From Paenibacillus vini (GTDB lineage: Bacteria > Bacillota > Bacilli > Paenibacillales > Paenibacillaceae), in the NCBI RefSeq assembly GCF_018403325.1, contig NZ_BOSL01000005.1, positions 186,001 through 250,000 of the forward strand: a stretch of 64,000 nucleotides of DNA, given 5' to 3'. Shown piece by piece: positions 1 through 8,126 of this stretch (the first letter of the stretch is position 1; each line of letters begins with the position of its first letter). Below the pieces are notes generated by a model. That model had not been told where the DNA came from. It searched no databases and saw only the letters and a list, made by a program, of their open reading frames with translations. Position numbers and translations under genes: made by a program.

Positions 1-1
1 T

Positions 2-214
2 ATAACGGTCGAGTATACTTATACCATTGAAGAAATAACTCAGAAAAGCAACGACTTCCGCTCTAATTATTTTGTGGAGATGGTCATGATTAAACCTGAT
101 AATGATTTCCCTTATAAGATAAACAACATGAGGATTTATGAGGACTCGAAAACAGGAAAGTATAAATTTACTACCCTTGAATTTCCTATCAGCACGAGTT
201 TTGAAAAGAAATAA
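2..214 (+). CDS. 3' end of an unknown gene (5' end outside window)
   Basis: The window opens inside this gene. Seventy codons and a TAA stop are visible, ending in STSFEKK. No start, signal peptide or recognisable domain remains. The fragment is hydrophilic with alternating V/Y/T residues, suggesting beta strands. It lies 57 bases upstream of the next gene on the same strand and could be the first visible member of the toxin-like cluster that follows. No function can be assigned. Confidence 0.6.
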   Translation: MTVEYTYTIEEITQKSNDFRSNYFVEMVMIKPDNDFPYKINNMRIYEDSKTGKYKFTTLEFPISTSFEKK

Positions 215-271
215 AAAACGGTTTATCTTATGGCATGATGAATTATGAACTCTTAAGGAGTGAACGGATGT

Positions 272-925
272 ATGTGGTGGAGAAAGAAGAACCCGGAAAC
301 GATAAAGGATCAAATGATAACCTATTTGCAAGAGAAGTACGGGGAAGAGTTCTTGCCGATCGCATTTGAATCAAGCGGGTTCGCATACAGCTATAGTACG
401 TTGTGGGCGTACCCGAAAAAGGGCACTCGAGCGGATCGATTCGAAGTACGCGGCTCTAAGACAAAAAGAGGATATGAATTTAGTGACGGATATTTTGGAA
501 TATTTATCAAGCCAAAGTATGAGGAGTTGCTGTCCAGTTTTGTTCGGGAAATATATAAGGATTTTAAGCTGTATGTAAAACTTGATGAGGGTGTTTGGTC
601 AGACGAACTGAACAAGACATCGAAGATAGAAGAGATCCACTCGAAAGACAAACTGTTCGGTACCGATAATGTGATATTTGTAAACGAGTCTTCTACTCAG
701 GGAGTAGATGATGAGCAAGGAATTAGAGAAATCGCGGAAAGAATGATGGAACATAAAATGGTGGGAGAAGTGAGCCTATATATTGTTTTTAATGATAAAT
801 TCGACACTATTGATCTTCGTGCGCTAAATGCAACTCCGAGCGAGGAAAAGAAATTATACCCTCGTTATCATAAGTTTATTATGGTTACCCCCGATTTAAA
901 AATAGAAGGTGATGAGGAGGATTAA
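272..925 (+). CDS. Hypothetical protein upstream of lipase-like toxin
   Basis: A 217-residue soluble protein starting MWWRKKNPETIKDQ, with no signal peptide or membrane segment. ATG 272 is chosen because AAGGAG lies at 255-260; an in-frame GTG at 260 would overlap that site. The stop codon directly abuts the ATG of the lipase-like gene (TAAATG), so the two are probably translated together. I recognise no family. The acidic C-terminus (EGDEED) and mixed alpha/beta pattern would fit a chaperone or immunity protein of the adjacent effector, but that rests on position alone. Confidence 0.7.
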   Translation: MWWRKKNPETIKDQMITYLQEKYGEEFLPIAFESSGFAYSYSTLWAYPKKGTRADRFEVRGSKTKRGYEFSDGYFGIFIKPKYEELLSSFVREIYKDFKLYVKLDEGVWSDELNKTSKIEEIHSKDKLFGTDNVIFVNESSTQGVDDEQGIREIAERMMEHKMVGEVSLYIVFNDKFDTIDLRALNATPSEEKKLYPRYHKFIMVTPDLKIEGDEED

Positions 926-2761
926 ATGACAGATTTACAAGATAATCAGTTAATCCTCCTGGATAATCTGATTTACTTAAAAAACGTTGCTAATATGAAT
1001 GGTAAAACAGTAGGCCGAATTATTAAGGTGTTATTAAAAAAGAAGTTAGACCTAAGCAAAGACCCGAAAACAGGAGATTATCCTGCGTCGATGTCCAGGC
1101 CCGAATGGATCGATCTTTTAAACATCATTAAAAATGACCCTCAGCTCTCGAAGCTGGTCGTTAAACACGGTGACCCCGGCTATGTATATGATAAAAATGG
1201 TCAGATCGTCCTCGTAACGAACGAGCAGACGGGCGAAACATACCCCTTGGAAGCGGGTGCCCGCATGGCGACCTTTGTTGACCCCGTATCGGAAACAGCT
1301 ACCGTCGTCTTCCGGGGCACTTCCGGGGATTACGAATGGCATGACAACGGAACCGGCGGCTATTTATCCGACACCGAGATGCAAAAGCAGGCATTAGCGT
1401 ATGTGGAAAGCCTGCCCTATGATCGTCTAACGGTTACCGGCCATTCAAAAGGCGGCAATAAGGCGCAGTACGTCGGTATTTTATCAGATAAAGTAAAGAA
1501 GGTCGTTTCTCTTGACGGCCAAGGATTTTCCAGGGAATTCATGAATAAATATAGGGAACGCATCGAAGCCAACCGTTACAAAATCACCTCCATCTCTGCC
1601 GGGAATGATCTCGTAAACAGCCTGCTGATCCCCGTTGCCGGCACAATAAAATTTATTCAGACCAGTCATCCCCTCCTTCGCCTCAATCCTCTCTACTATC
1701 ACAAGCCCAATATCGTTTTAAATGAGCGGGGAGAGTTGAACGATTCTGCTCCACAAGGATTGCTATCCAAATTTATAAATGAGTTTTCAATTTATGCAAG
1801 CACCACGATGAAGGACCCTGTTCGGCGTTACACGTTTGACGGTTTACTGGGCCTCATTGAGAAGGGAAATCAGGGTTCCGATAAAGAGAGCTGGACTCAA
1901 TCTCTCACAGGAGTGGCGATTGCATTAAGTCACTTGGACGATTTTGCTCTTTCCAAGATTGCCGACAGACATGGAAAGTTTGCCGAACTGACTGCGGCTG
2001 CAACGGGGGCGGCGATTTTCCCTTATATTTTTATGGATGATCTCATGCGTTCTTCCTGGAGAAATGGGAATGAGGTAAAGGATCATGTAACGGAAAAGAT
2101 CGGACAATTCGGCGAGTGGCTCGAAAATACATGGACGGCGGCAGCCGACAAACTCAAGGAGCTTGGTGTGCAAATCGGATCGGAATTGTACGATCTTATC
2201 GATAAATTAAAAGCAGCCAGTATAGCGCTGATTGAGGAAATCGGCAAGTTTACGGAACATTTCCACAAGCAGGAGGTTCCACGGGATAAGGCTGTCGCTC
2301 TGCTCGAAGAAAAGGCGGTACGAGAGACAAAGGTGTTCTGCAACCAGGTTGTGGACGAAATCAGTAAAGCGATGACAGAAGAGAAGGACCCGATCCGGCA
2401 ATGCCGGGGCCAGCTGGCCTCCCTGGCTCAAGAGATGACAGACGCCTCTACCAAAGATTTTTGCATGAAGCAAATCGAAGCTCTGGATTGCCTTATGAAT
2501 CACAGTGCTAATAATCAGCTCGCATCGCAGGATCCTATGGCGGAGAAGTTAGATCACCTTAATCAGTTTTGTCAGGTTAGTAAAGAGATCGGCAGCCTTC
2601 AGGGTGTCCGCGGTCAAGCGGTATCCCTGGCAGACAAGATGGAACGGATGAAGAAACTGTCCCCTCTGGTCAACAAACAAAAGGAAATGATGCGAACCAT
2701 TGAAGGATTCGGCAAAGAAAATTATTTAGCTTTGGACAAAAACTCATTACACGATAGATGA
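926..2761 (+). CDS. Lipase-like (DUF2974/Mbeg1-like) protein with helical C-terminal module; candidate type VII effector
   Basis: 611 residues. The N-terminal half holds an alpha/beta-hydrolase fold: a strand and oxyanion region FRGTSGDYEW, a nucleophile elbow GHSKGG with Ser174, and downstream SAGNDLVNS and YYHKP supplying possible Asp and His. There is no signal peptide. Residues from about 390 on are almost entirely helical and end in a module (QFCQVSKEI ... KKLSPLVNKQ) that recurs in the next protein. A catalytic domain in front and a helical targeting domain behind is the reverse of ordinary LXG toxins, and is the arrangement described for the Staphylococcus aureus type VII lipase TslA. 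The effector role is inferred; a lipase-like fold is well supported. Confidence 0.7.
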   Translation: MTDLQDNQLILLDNLIYLKNVANMNGKTVGRIIKVLLKKKLDLSKDPKTGDYPASMSRPEWIDLLNIIKNDPQLSKLVVKHGDPGYVYDKNGQIVLVTNEQTGETYPLEAGARMATFVDPVSETATVVFRGTSGDYEWHDNGTGGYLSDTEMQKQALAYVESLPYDRLTVTGHSKGGNKAQYVGILSDKVKKVVSLDGQGFSREFMNKYRERIEANRYKITSISAGNDLVNSLLIPVAGTIKFIQTSHPLLRLNPLYYHKPNIVLNERGELNDSAPQGLLSKFINEFSIYASTTMKDPVRRYTFDGLLGLIEKGNQGSDKESWTQSLTGVAIALSHLDDFALSKIADRHGKFAELTAAATGAAIFPYIFMDDLMRSSWRNGNEVKDHVTEKIGQFGEWLENTWTAAADKLKELGVQIGSELYDLIDKLKAASIALIEEIGKFTEHFHKQEVPRDKAVALLEEKAVRETKVFCNQVVDEISKAMTEEKDPIRQCRGQLASLAQEMTDASTKDFCMKQIEALDCLMNHSANNQLASQDPMAEKLDHLNQFCQVSKEIGSLQGVRGQAVSLADKMERMKKLSPLVNKQKEMMRTIEGFGKENYLALDKNSLHDR

Positions 2762-2787
2762 ACATGTAAAAAAGGAGGTGCCTCCCA

Positions 2788-3908
2788 TTGAGCTATCGGT
2801 TGGTAGATGGAGTATATAAATATAGGGGAGCCCAAGCCGGGAAGCGGTTGCCTGGCAAGGATACGACAGCTTTCCGGGCATCGACCGTTACGAAGATAAA
2901 GTGATCAAGGCCGGTACGGTACTGGTCAAATTAGAGCCTTCCCGATCAGGTTATTTTACTACCTTGGAAGCTTATGAGAAACTTCGAAGGGACGGACAAG
3001 TATCCTCCATCGAACTGAGCGAGGGACTCCAAGTGGCACCATGGCGAAATCGCGCTACCGGAAATTATGAATACCGCGGCAAAGTCTCTTTTACAACTCT
3101 GCAGCATGATATAGAGGCAGCCTATGGGGAGAAAACTTTAGCCAATCAGGAATATGGACAAGGGAGTTTTGTCCAGATCTATATAGCAGGGTATGATGGG
3201 AACAACAGAGAAAACAATAGAAGCTTTGGATTGGAAGAGACCGGGAGTGAAGAATTAAGCGATACGGTCATCAGCGAGGATAGATGGAAGAACATCCAGG
3301 GTTCCAATCATCAACATCTATTAAAACGGGACCTATTTTGTTATCAAAAATGCAGGGATGATTTTAACTCGTTGATGCGCGAAGGGAATGACGATGACCG
3401 AATCAAGGATTATTGCGAGAAACAATTGAACGAACTGGAGCTGTTAATCCAAGATACGGTTCAAAATCTTCAACAGAGTATCGCCGTATACGGTCGCCTA
3501 GATACCCCGACTTACGATGCAGGGATCAGATATCTGGCCGGGAAACATAGGCATAACCAGCCCGAGCTAAATGCTCCGATCGAACAGGAAATCACCCGAT
3601 TGAACGAGACGTTGATGACGAAGGTTGAGGGGGAATTAACCAAGCCTGCCGAACAAAGAAGCATGAATATGAGTGACTTGCAAAAGACGGCTCAATGGAA
3701 CCAGTTTATCCAGCTTAGCGGGCAGATCCGCCAAATAAAGCAAGAACTGGCAGGGGTACAGCCCGGCTCTTCCTTGGCCAAAAGGTCGGAATTGTTCAAG
3801 AAGTTGACGCCGCTGCTCAACAGACAGATTAAAATAGCGGAGACCAGCTTAGGGACAGGGAAATCCATCGCAAAATCGCTTGGAAGAGCTCAGCAAGTTG
3901 AGAGATGA
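2788..3908 (+). pseudogene. Second C-terminal-module protein, disrupted by a single-base frameshift near the start
   Basis: AAAGGAGGTG at 2771-2780 points to a TTG start at 2788 (MSYRLVDGVYKYRGAQAG). That frame stops after about 38 codons, while the adjacent frame continues with EAVAWQGYDSFPGIDRYEDK and runs uninterrupted to 3908. The frames join at the GGG of 2839-2841, so one extra G would restore about 373 residues. If translation instead began at GTG 2901, 335 residues would be made. The N-terminal part (GYFTTLEAYEKL, LQVAPWRN) is not confidently assignable; a small toxin domain is possible. The C-terminal half shares with the preceding protein FC-Q spacing, DYCEKQLNELE and KKLTPLLNRQ. 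Sequencing error, phase variation and true decay cannot be told apart here. Confidence 0.6.
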
Positions 3909-3935
3909 CCGCAGAACTAGAGGAGGTTCTTTTCA

Positions 3936-4469
3936 ATGTTTGATTTAGATACAGGTAAGTTTGTTATAAGAGACGGGGTAGAGTTGTATCCGGGCATGAC
4001 CCGGGAAACATTTTTCAAATCTTCCTTGTACCAAACGGAGCTTCTCAGAGATTCAGATAGGCAAGACCTTGGGAAATACAACTACTCGATCAAGCCGCAG
4101 ACGATTGACGGGTTCGAAATGAGTGTCGACATTTATGTCTCGGATTACGGATATGTGGACAAGATCGAGCTTACAAGACCGGATTTTTATGACTGGCCCC
4201 ATTGGCCGAGTAACATCAAAGAGGCCGACTATGCCTACGACATCAAAAGGTATAATGATCGATTCCTGGAACATCAACTTCAAGAGAGCGTAAGAGAAGC
4301 TAACGAATTAAGTTATAGTTACGAGTGGGGCTCTTTGACGTCCTCCATCAATTTAAGACATACGCCTCATGTCATGATTACGATCCGTTATAAGGAAACC
4401 CCTTTCCTGAAAGCAAGGGGAATCACGTTTGACCACATTGATATTTTTGAAAATGGGCCAGCGAACTGA
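3936..4469 (+). CDS. Hypothetical protein in toxin-like cluster
   Basis: 177 residues, ATG preceded by AGAGGAGG. A soluble alpha/beta protein without signal peptide, rich in aromatic residues (YDWPHWPSNIKEADYAYD). It lies 27 bases behind the frameshifted module protein and 14 bases before the membrane-anchored protein, so it is probably in one transcript with both. I do not recognise the family. Size and place are typical of an immunity protein for a polymorphic toxin, which is an inference from context only. Confidence 0.7.
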   Translation: MFDLDTGKFVIRDGVELYPGMTRETFFKSSLYQTELLRDSDRQDLGKYNYSIKPQTIDGFEMSVDIYVSDYGYVDKIELTRPDFYDWPHWPSNIKEADYAYDIKRYNDRFLEHQLQESVREANELSYSYEWGSLTSSINLRHTPHVMITIRYKETPFLKARGITFDHIDIFENGPAN

Positions 4470-4483
4470 AAAGGAGGAACAAG

Positions 4484-5719
4484 ATGCCGCAACGCACCAA
4501 ATCCATTCTTATCGCAGCTTCGGCCGCAGTGATTGTGGTTGTTTTGATCGTCATCGCGCTAATCCAAAACGGTAAAGACCGTGGAACGACGGATGCAGAG
4601 AGCGCTGAAACGTCAACCTTAGCAACCATGGCGCAAGTGGATAAAGATGAGGCTTCTTCGACCGGAAACCAGGATGGGGCGAACGCCCGGAAGGTTCCAG
4701 GCGGAGAAGAGGTCAAAATTCCGGGTACGTGGTACAGCGACCGGTCGGACGAGGATGCCATCACATTTTCGGAGGATGGGACCTATGAATCGACGGCTTG
4801 GCTTGCGCCGGGGACCTATCAGGTGGAGAATGAAACCGTCACCTTAACGGACAAATTCGGCCTGGTGAAGGAATTGACTGTAAAATGGCAGGACGGGGGA
4901 GCCGTACTCTTTTCCGACAATCAAAATTACTCGCATACCTATTACGCCTCGCCGGAATTGGCGAAGCAAGGCTCGGGCAAAGGTTTATCCGGGGATGCCG
5001 ATATCCAAGCGGATTATAAAATGATCATCGATCAGCTTCTTCCGGGCAGTTGGATTAGCAAGGACCAACGGAAGGAGGTCGTTTTCAAAGATCAAGGCTT
5101 TAAACTTCAAAATACAGGAGAAACCGATGCGGCGAAGGCGGATAATTATGCGTTCACCATCACTGACATCTCCCTTCACGAATCCTATTATCTCGTGGCT
5201 ATGGAGATAAAGGATCTGGCGAGCGGCCAAACGACCACAATGGACGAAATGAAAATCGCCGAAAATGAATACGGCTCGTTTTCGTTGTCTGCCGAATCTT
5301 TTCCGTACCAGGATACCTTCAACAAAACCGGACCGGTGGCTATTAGCGGCTCTTTGAGTGACCCCAATAGGTTCACGGGAAAAGTGACGGAAGTTCCGTT
5401 ATTCAGCGAGGAAGAAAAGAAAGCGATCGCAGCAGGCATCGTTGGCACCTGGAAAGGCTCGGTTGATCCGATGCGCGACGGTAACGTCCTGCATGAAACG
5501 TTCATCTTTGGAGCGGACGGCAAGTACTCGATTTCCTATGAAGGATATTCCGAAAAGGGCAGTTATAGCCTGGTTCTTGCCGAGAATAACAGCCTCTATC
5601 CGCATCTTCTGCTCCTAAAGAGCGGAGAGGAGACGAAAGAACTTCTATTTGGAATGAATATGACCGATCAGACGCTGGATTTTGAAAGCATGGATCTTCC
5701 AGAGTTGCAAAAACAATAA
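4484..5719 (+). CDS. Membrane-anchored protein with three GxW-type repeats
   Basis: 411 residues. A single N-terminal membrane segment (residues about 7-27, LIAASAAVIVVVLIVIALI) is followed by a Ser/Thr/Glu-rich spacer, so the bulk faces outside. The exterior carries three similar modules, each opening G-T/S-W and continuing with an F-x-x-D/Q-G strand: PGTWYSDRSDE, PGSWISKDQRK and VGTWKGSVDPM. This resembles the lipocalin-like GxW repeats of Firmicute surface proteins. AAAGGAGG precedes the ATG. As the only surface-facing partner in the cluster it could protect the cell from the secreted lipase, but that is inference. Confidence 0.75.
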   Translation: MPQRTKSILIAASAAVIVVVLIVIALIQNGKDRGTTDAESAETSTLATMAQVDKDEASSTGNQDGANARKVPGGEEVKIPGTWYSDRSDEDAITFSEDGTYESTAWLAPGTYQVENETVTLTDKFGLVKELTVKWQDGGAVLFSDNQNYSHTYYASPELAKQGSGKGLSGDADIQADYKMIIDQLLPGSWISKDQRKEVVFKDQGFKLQNTGETDAAKADNYAFTITDISLHESYYLVAMEIKDLASGQTTTMDEMKIAENEYGSFSLSAESFPYQDTFNKTGPVAISGSLSDPNRFTGKVTEVPLFSEEEKKAIAAGIVGTWKGSVDPMRDGNVLHETFIFGADGKYSISYEGYSEKGSYSLVLAENNSLYPHLLLLKSGEETKELLFGMNMTDQTLDFESMDLPELQKQ

Positions 5720-5732
5720 GTTCGATAATTTA

Positions 5733-6214
5733 AAAAGGCCCTTATCTCCGTTAATGAAATGCCCCCCTTAGAATAGACATTGGAAAACCCCACCCAGGTT
5801 TATCCGATGAAATTCTAGAGGGGGCATTTTTTATGGCGATTAAGGGACAAACATTTCGCCGATAAGCGAGGAAATCCTTATCGGGTAGAGACCGCAGAGG
5901 GACGCGAACTACGAAGACTTCGATTAAGCTGCCGTATCTGAAGGCAGAATCGCAGGGAATCTATTGCAAAGAAACTTCAAAGCGGACAGACCTAATCATT
6001 TGAAAGTCTAAGCACTCTACCCATATAATATACGATCCATCGCTGAGGCGTAAAGACGAATTGGGGTATTCATTCGTTTTTGTAACGAAGATCGAGCACA
6101 ACGGAAACTAAACAAGCTGACTCCGGTTGAGTACCGAAACCAGCTTGTTGCCTAGGGCTTTTTCTGATGTCCACTATAGAGGGGCTTGACCATTAATGGG
6201 AGAAAGGGCCTTTT
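5733..6214 (+). terminator. Intrinsic terminator split by an IS remnant
   Basis: AAAAGGCCCTTATCTCCG at 5733-5750 is complementary to TGGGAGAAAGGGCCTTTT at 6197-6214. Removing the IS remnant and one TTAA copy gives a compact hairpin with a TTAA-containing loop and T-run just behind the membrane-anchored gene, so the element landed in the loop of this terminator. Confidence 0.65.
5755..6192 (+). mobile_element. Deleted IS3-family (IS150-type) remnant with TTAA target duplication
   Basis: The 438-base element is flanked by TTAA at 5751-5754 and 6193-6196. Its ends are imperfect inverted repeats beginning TG (TGAAATGCCCCCC against TGGTCAAGCCCC on the other strand, both leading to a GACAT motif). 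Near the left end, ATG at 5833 begins MAIKGQTFRR and then stops, matching the start of IS150-type orfA. Near the right end KLNKLTPVEYRNQLVA ending at 6155 is the typical end of the IS150-type transposase. About 800 bases of the original centre are missing, so the copy cannot move by itself. An internal inverted repeat (5758-5774 with 5812-5828) lies upstream of the orfA start. Confidence 0.75.
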
Positions 6215-6216
6215 GC

Positions 6217-6258
6217 CGCCGCTCCATGTAGATGATTCTTCATTTACATGGAGCGGCG
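6217..6258. repeat. Perfect 14-bp hairpin; rest of the gap to 6580 without recognisable content
   Basis: CGCCGCTCCATGTA is followed after 14 bases by its exact reverse complement. It is GC-rich but has no T-run on either side, so it is not a standard terminator; a protein-binding palindrome or an RNA 3' structure are alternatives. From here to the end of the VWA gene I see no gene or site. Confidence 0.5.
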
Positions 6259-6580
6259 AGCGGATCATAAACATGTCCCAGAAAATAAAGTTAAAGCATC
6301 CGATTGTGCAGTATTTTTATGAATTGCGGCGGAATACGTTGTGATGGTGGATCCCCGTGGTTGGGGAGCTTACAGATGCCGAATCCAACTAATAATTCTC
6401 ACAAAAAACATAAGAATCCCTTCGAGAATCCGAAACCAAAAGGGGCGGCGAGTTTCTTCATCCGCTCCTTTTTGCTGATTCAATTTCCCTTTAATAACTG
6501 TCAACTTAGGTCTATTATTTGCCCCCATGAATTTGCCCCCCCATTGTAAACGTTAAACGTTAATAGACAATTTATAGGCT

Positions 6581-7963
6581 TTATTTCCCGCTGTTTCGAA
6601 GATCCTGGCGTTCTTCAAGGCCTTGATCCCGAACCTCATTCCGATGCTCGAGCCCTTTGTCGCGCAGTTCTTCTCTGAGTCCGAAGGCGGTTTTCCGGGC
6701 ATATTCTCTTAATGCAAATCCCAATTTGCGGGTATAATCTCTTATCTCTCTGCCATTGACATCAAATTTCTCATCAACATAATTGGAGAGCGTGTCCAGA
6801 TGCTCCTGTTCGCTGTAAACCAGCTCGATCATTTCTTTTTCTTTCTCAAACATTTCATCGACACGAGTTTGTTCGGATTGAAAATATTGACCCACATTTT
6901 CGGACTCCCAGGCAAACCATTCCTCAATCAGGCGATGCTTCTCTTTTTTGAAAAAGTCTTCGATATCCTGTTTTGTCCGCACCGTGGTGTATTTGCCCAT
7001 TCCGGCTTCGGCGACCTGCTTCAACTGCTGCTGTCCTTCATCGTCCACGTCAAAACCGATAATGTTGACAATCGCTTTTGCTGCCGACTGGTTTAATTTT
7101 TTGGCTGCACCGACCGGGTCGCCGCCGCAGGTTTCAATTCCGTCGCTTACGATGTAAATGATGTTCTCGATGTTCTCTCCCGTGTAGGATTGCAGATCAT
7201 CATGCGCGGCTTCGATGGAAGCGCCGAGAGGGGTCCAGCCAGCCGGAGCAAACTGATTCAGCGCTTTTCCGAAGCTTTCCTCTTGATAAGGAGCCAGGGC
7301 GTAGATTTCTTCGGTACTGCTGCAGGACAGCTCACGGTCGCTGTTTTTCCCGCTTCCTTTATGGCCATATACGCGCAGAGACACATTCGTGTTCTCGGGA
7401 AGCTCGGCAACAAAGCTATTTACGGCGTCCTTGGCCAGATCAATCCTTGTCTCCCCGCCGATTTTCCCTGCCATGCTCCCGCTCGCATCGAATAAAATTT
7501 GAACGTTCAATTGTTTGCTTCCCGGGGAACCAGACTGTTCCCTTTCTTCAGGTATGGCGCTTGCGTCCTGATAGGAGGTATCGTACTGGCTGAAAAGCGT
7601 ATGATACGGCCGATAATCCTCAGCGACCAAGGCGAGCAGGCGGGCGTAGTATTCCTCCGCCGTTTTTCCTTCCGGGAATTGATCAATCCATCGCTTTACT
7701 TCCGCTTCATCATATTGTTCTCCGCTGAATTTGCCCGGGGCAAGCAGTAGCCGCTCCATGACATCCTCGGTTTGGTAGGGACGGAAGTCCTCTCCATCCT
7801 CTGAATCCTTCGGGCCGGTTTGCTCCGCCGTCTCAATGGAGTTATTCTGCGATGGGGCCGGCTGCGGATCGGCGTCACTGGCTTTTTCCTTAGAGGAACA
7901 AGCGCTTGCAGCAAGCAACAAGAATGACAACAGAACTAAGGTGTACATTTTTCTTACAACCAA
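6581..7963 (-). CDS. VWA-domain lipoprotein
   Basis: 460 residues from a TTG start chosen because AAGGAGG precedes it by 9-10 bases. The N-terminus (MVVRKMYTLVLLSFLLLAASACSSK) is a lipoprotein signal with lipobox Cys, so the protein sits on the outer face of the membrane. A von Willebrand factor A domain follows an acidic spacer: the MIDAS motif DASGS, a later TPLGASIEAA and an SDGIETCGG loop. The last 110 residues form a highly charged coiled coil with repeats of the type L-R-x-x-G-L-E-x-R. Such proteins bind ligands through a metal ion; the ligand is unknown. The gene stands alone, facing the kinase gene head-to-head. Confidence 0.85.
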   Translation of the reverse strand: MVVRKMYTLVLLSFLLLAASACSSKEKASDADPQPAPSQNNSIETAEQTGPKDSEDGEDFRPYQTEDVMERLLLAPGKFSGEQYDEAEVKRWIDQFPEGKTAEEYYARLLALVAEDYRPYHTLFSQYDTSYQDASAIPEEREQSGSPGSKQLNVQILFDASGSMAGKIGGETRIDLAKDAVNSFVAELPENTNVSLRVYGHKGSGKNSDRELSCSSTEEIYALAPYQEESFGKALNQFAPAGWTPLGASIEAAHDDLQSYTGENIENIIYIVSDGIETCGGDPVGAAKKLNQSAAKAIVNIIGFDVDDEGQQQLKQVAEAGMGKYTTVRTKQDIEDFFKKEKHRLIEEWFAWESENVGQYFQSEQTRVDEMFEKEKEMIELVYSEQEHLDTLSNYVDEKFDVNGREIRDYTRKLGFALREYARKTAFGLREELRDKGLEHRNEVRDQGLEERQDLRNSGK

Positions 7964-8126
7964 TGGAATACTTCCTCCTTGATCAAAAAGTATCAAATTT
8001 CATAATACCACACTAAAAAGGAAGAGAAAGGGTCCTTAGACCTTTCCTAGTTGGAAGTATTATCATGTTTCACGTTGTTTCCCATTAGGGTAAACTAATT
8101 TGGATTTTGAATTAAGGAGTCATGTT

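Noticed and set aside
5758-5828. 17-base inverted repeat with T-run as terminator of the membrane-anchored gene
   Set aside because: It lies inside the left end of the IS remnant, upstream of the orfA start; the true terminator arms flank the element.
6304-6549. 81-codon forward ORF behind the IS remnant
   Set aside because: No ribosome binding site, mixed unstructured composition and no family resemblance; it lies in a region of hairpins between two genes.
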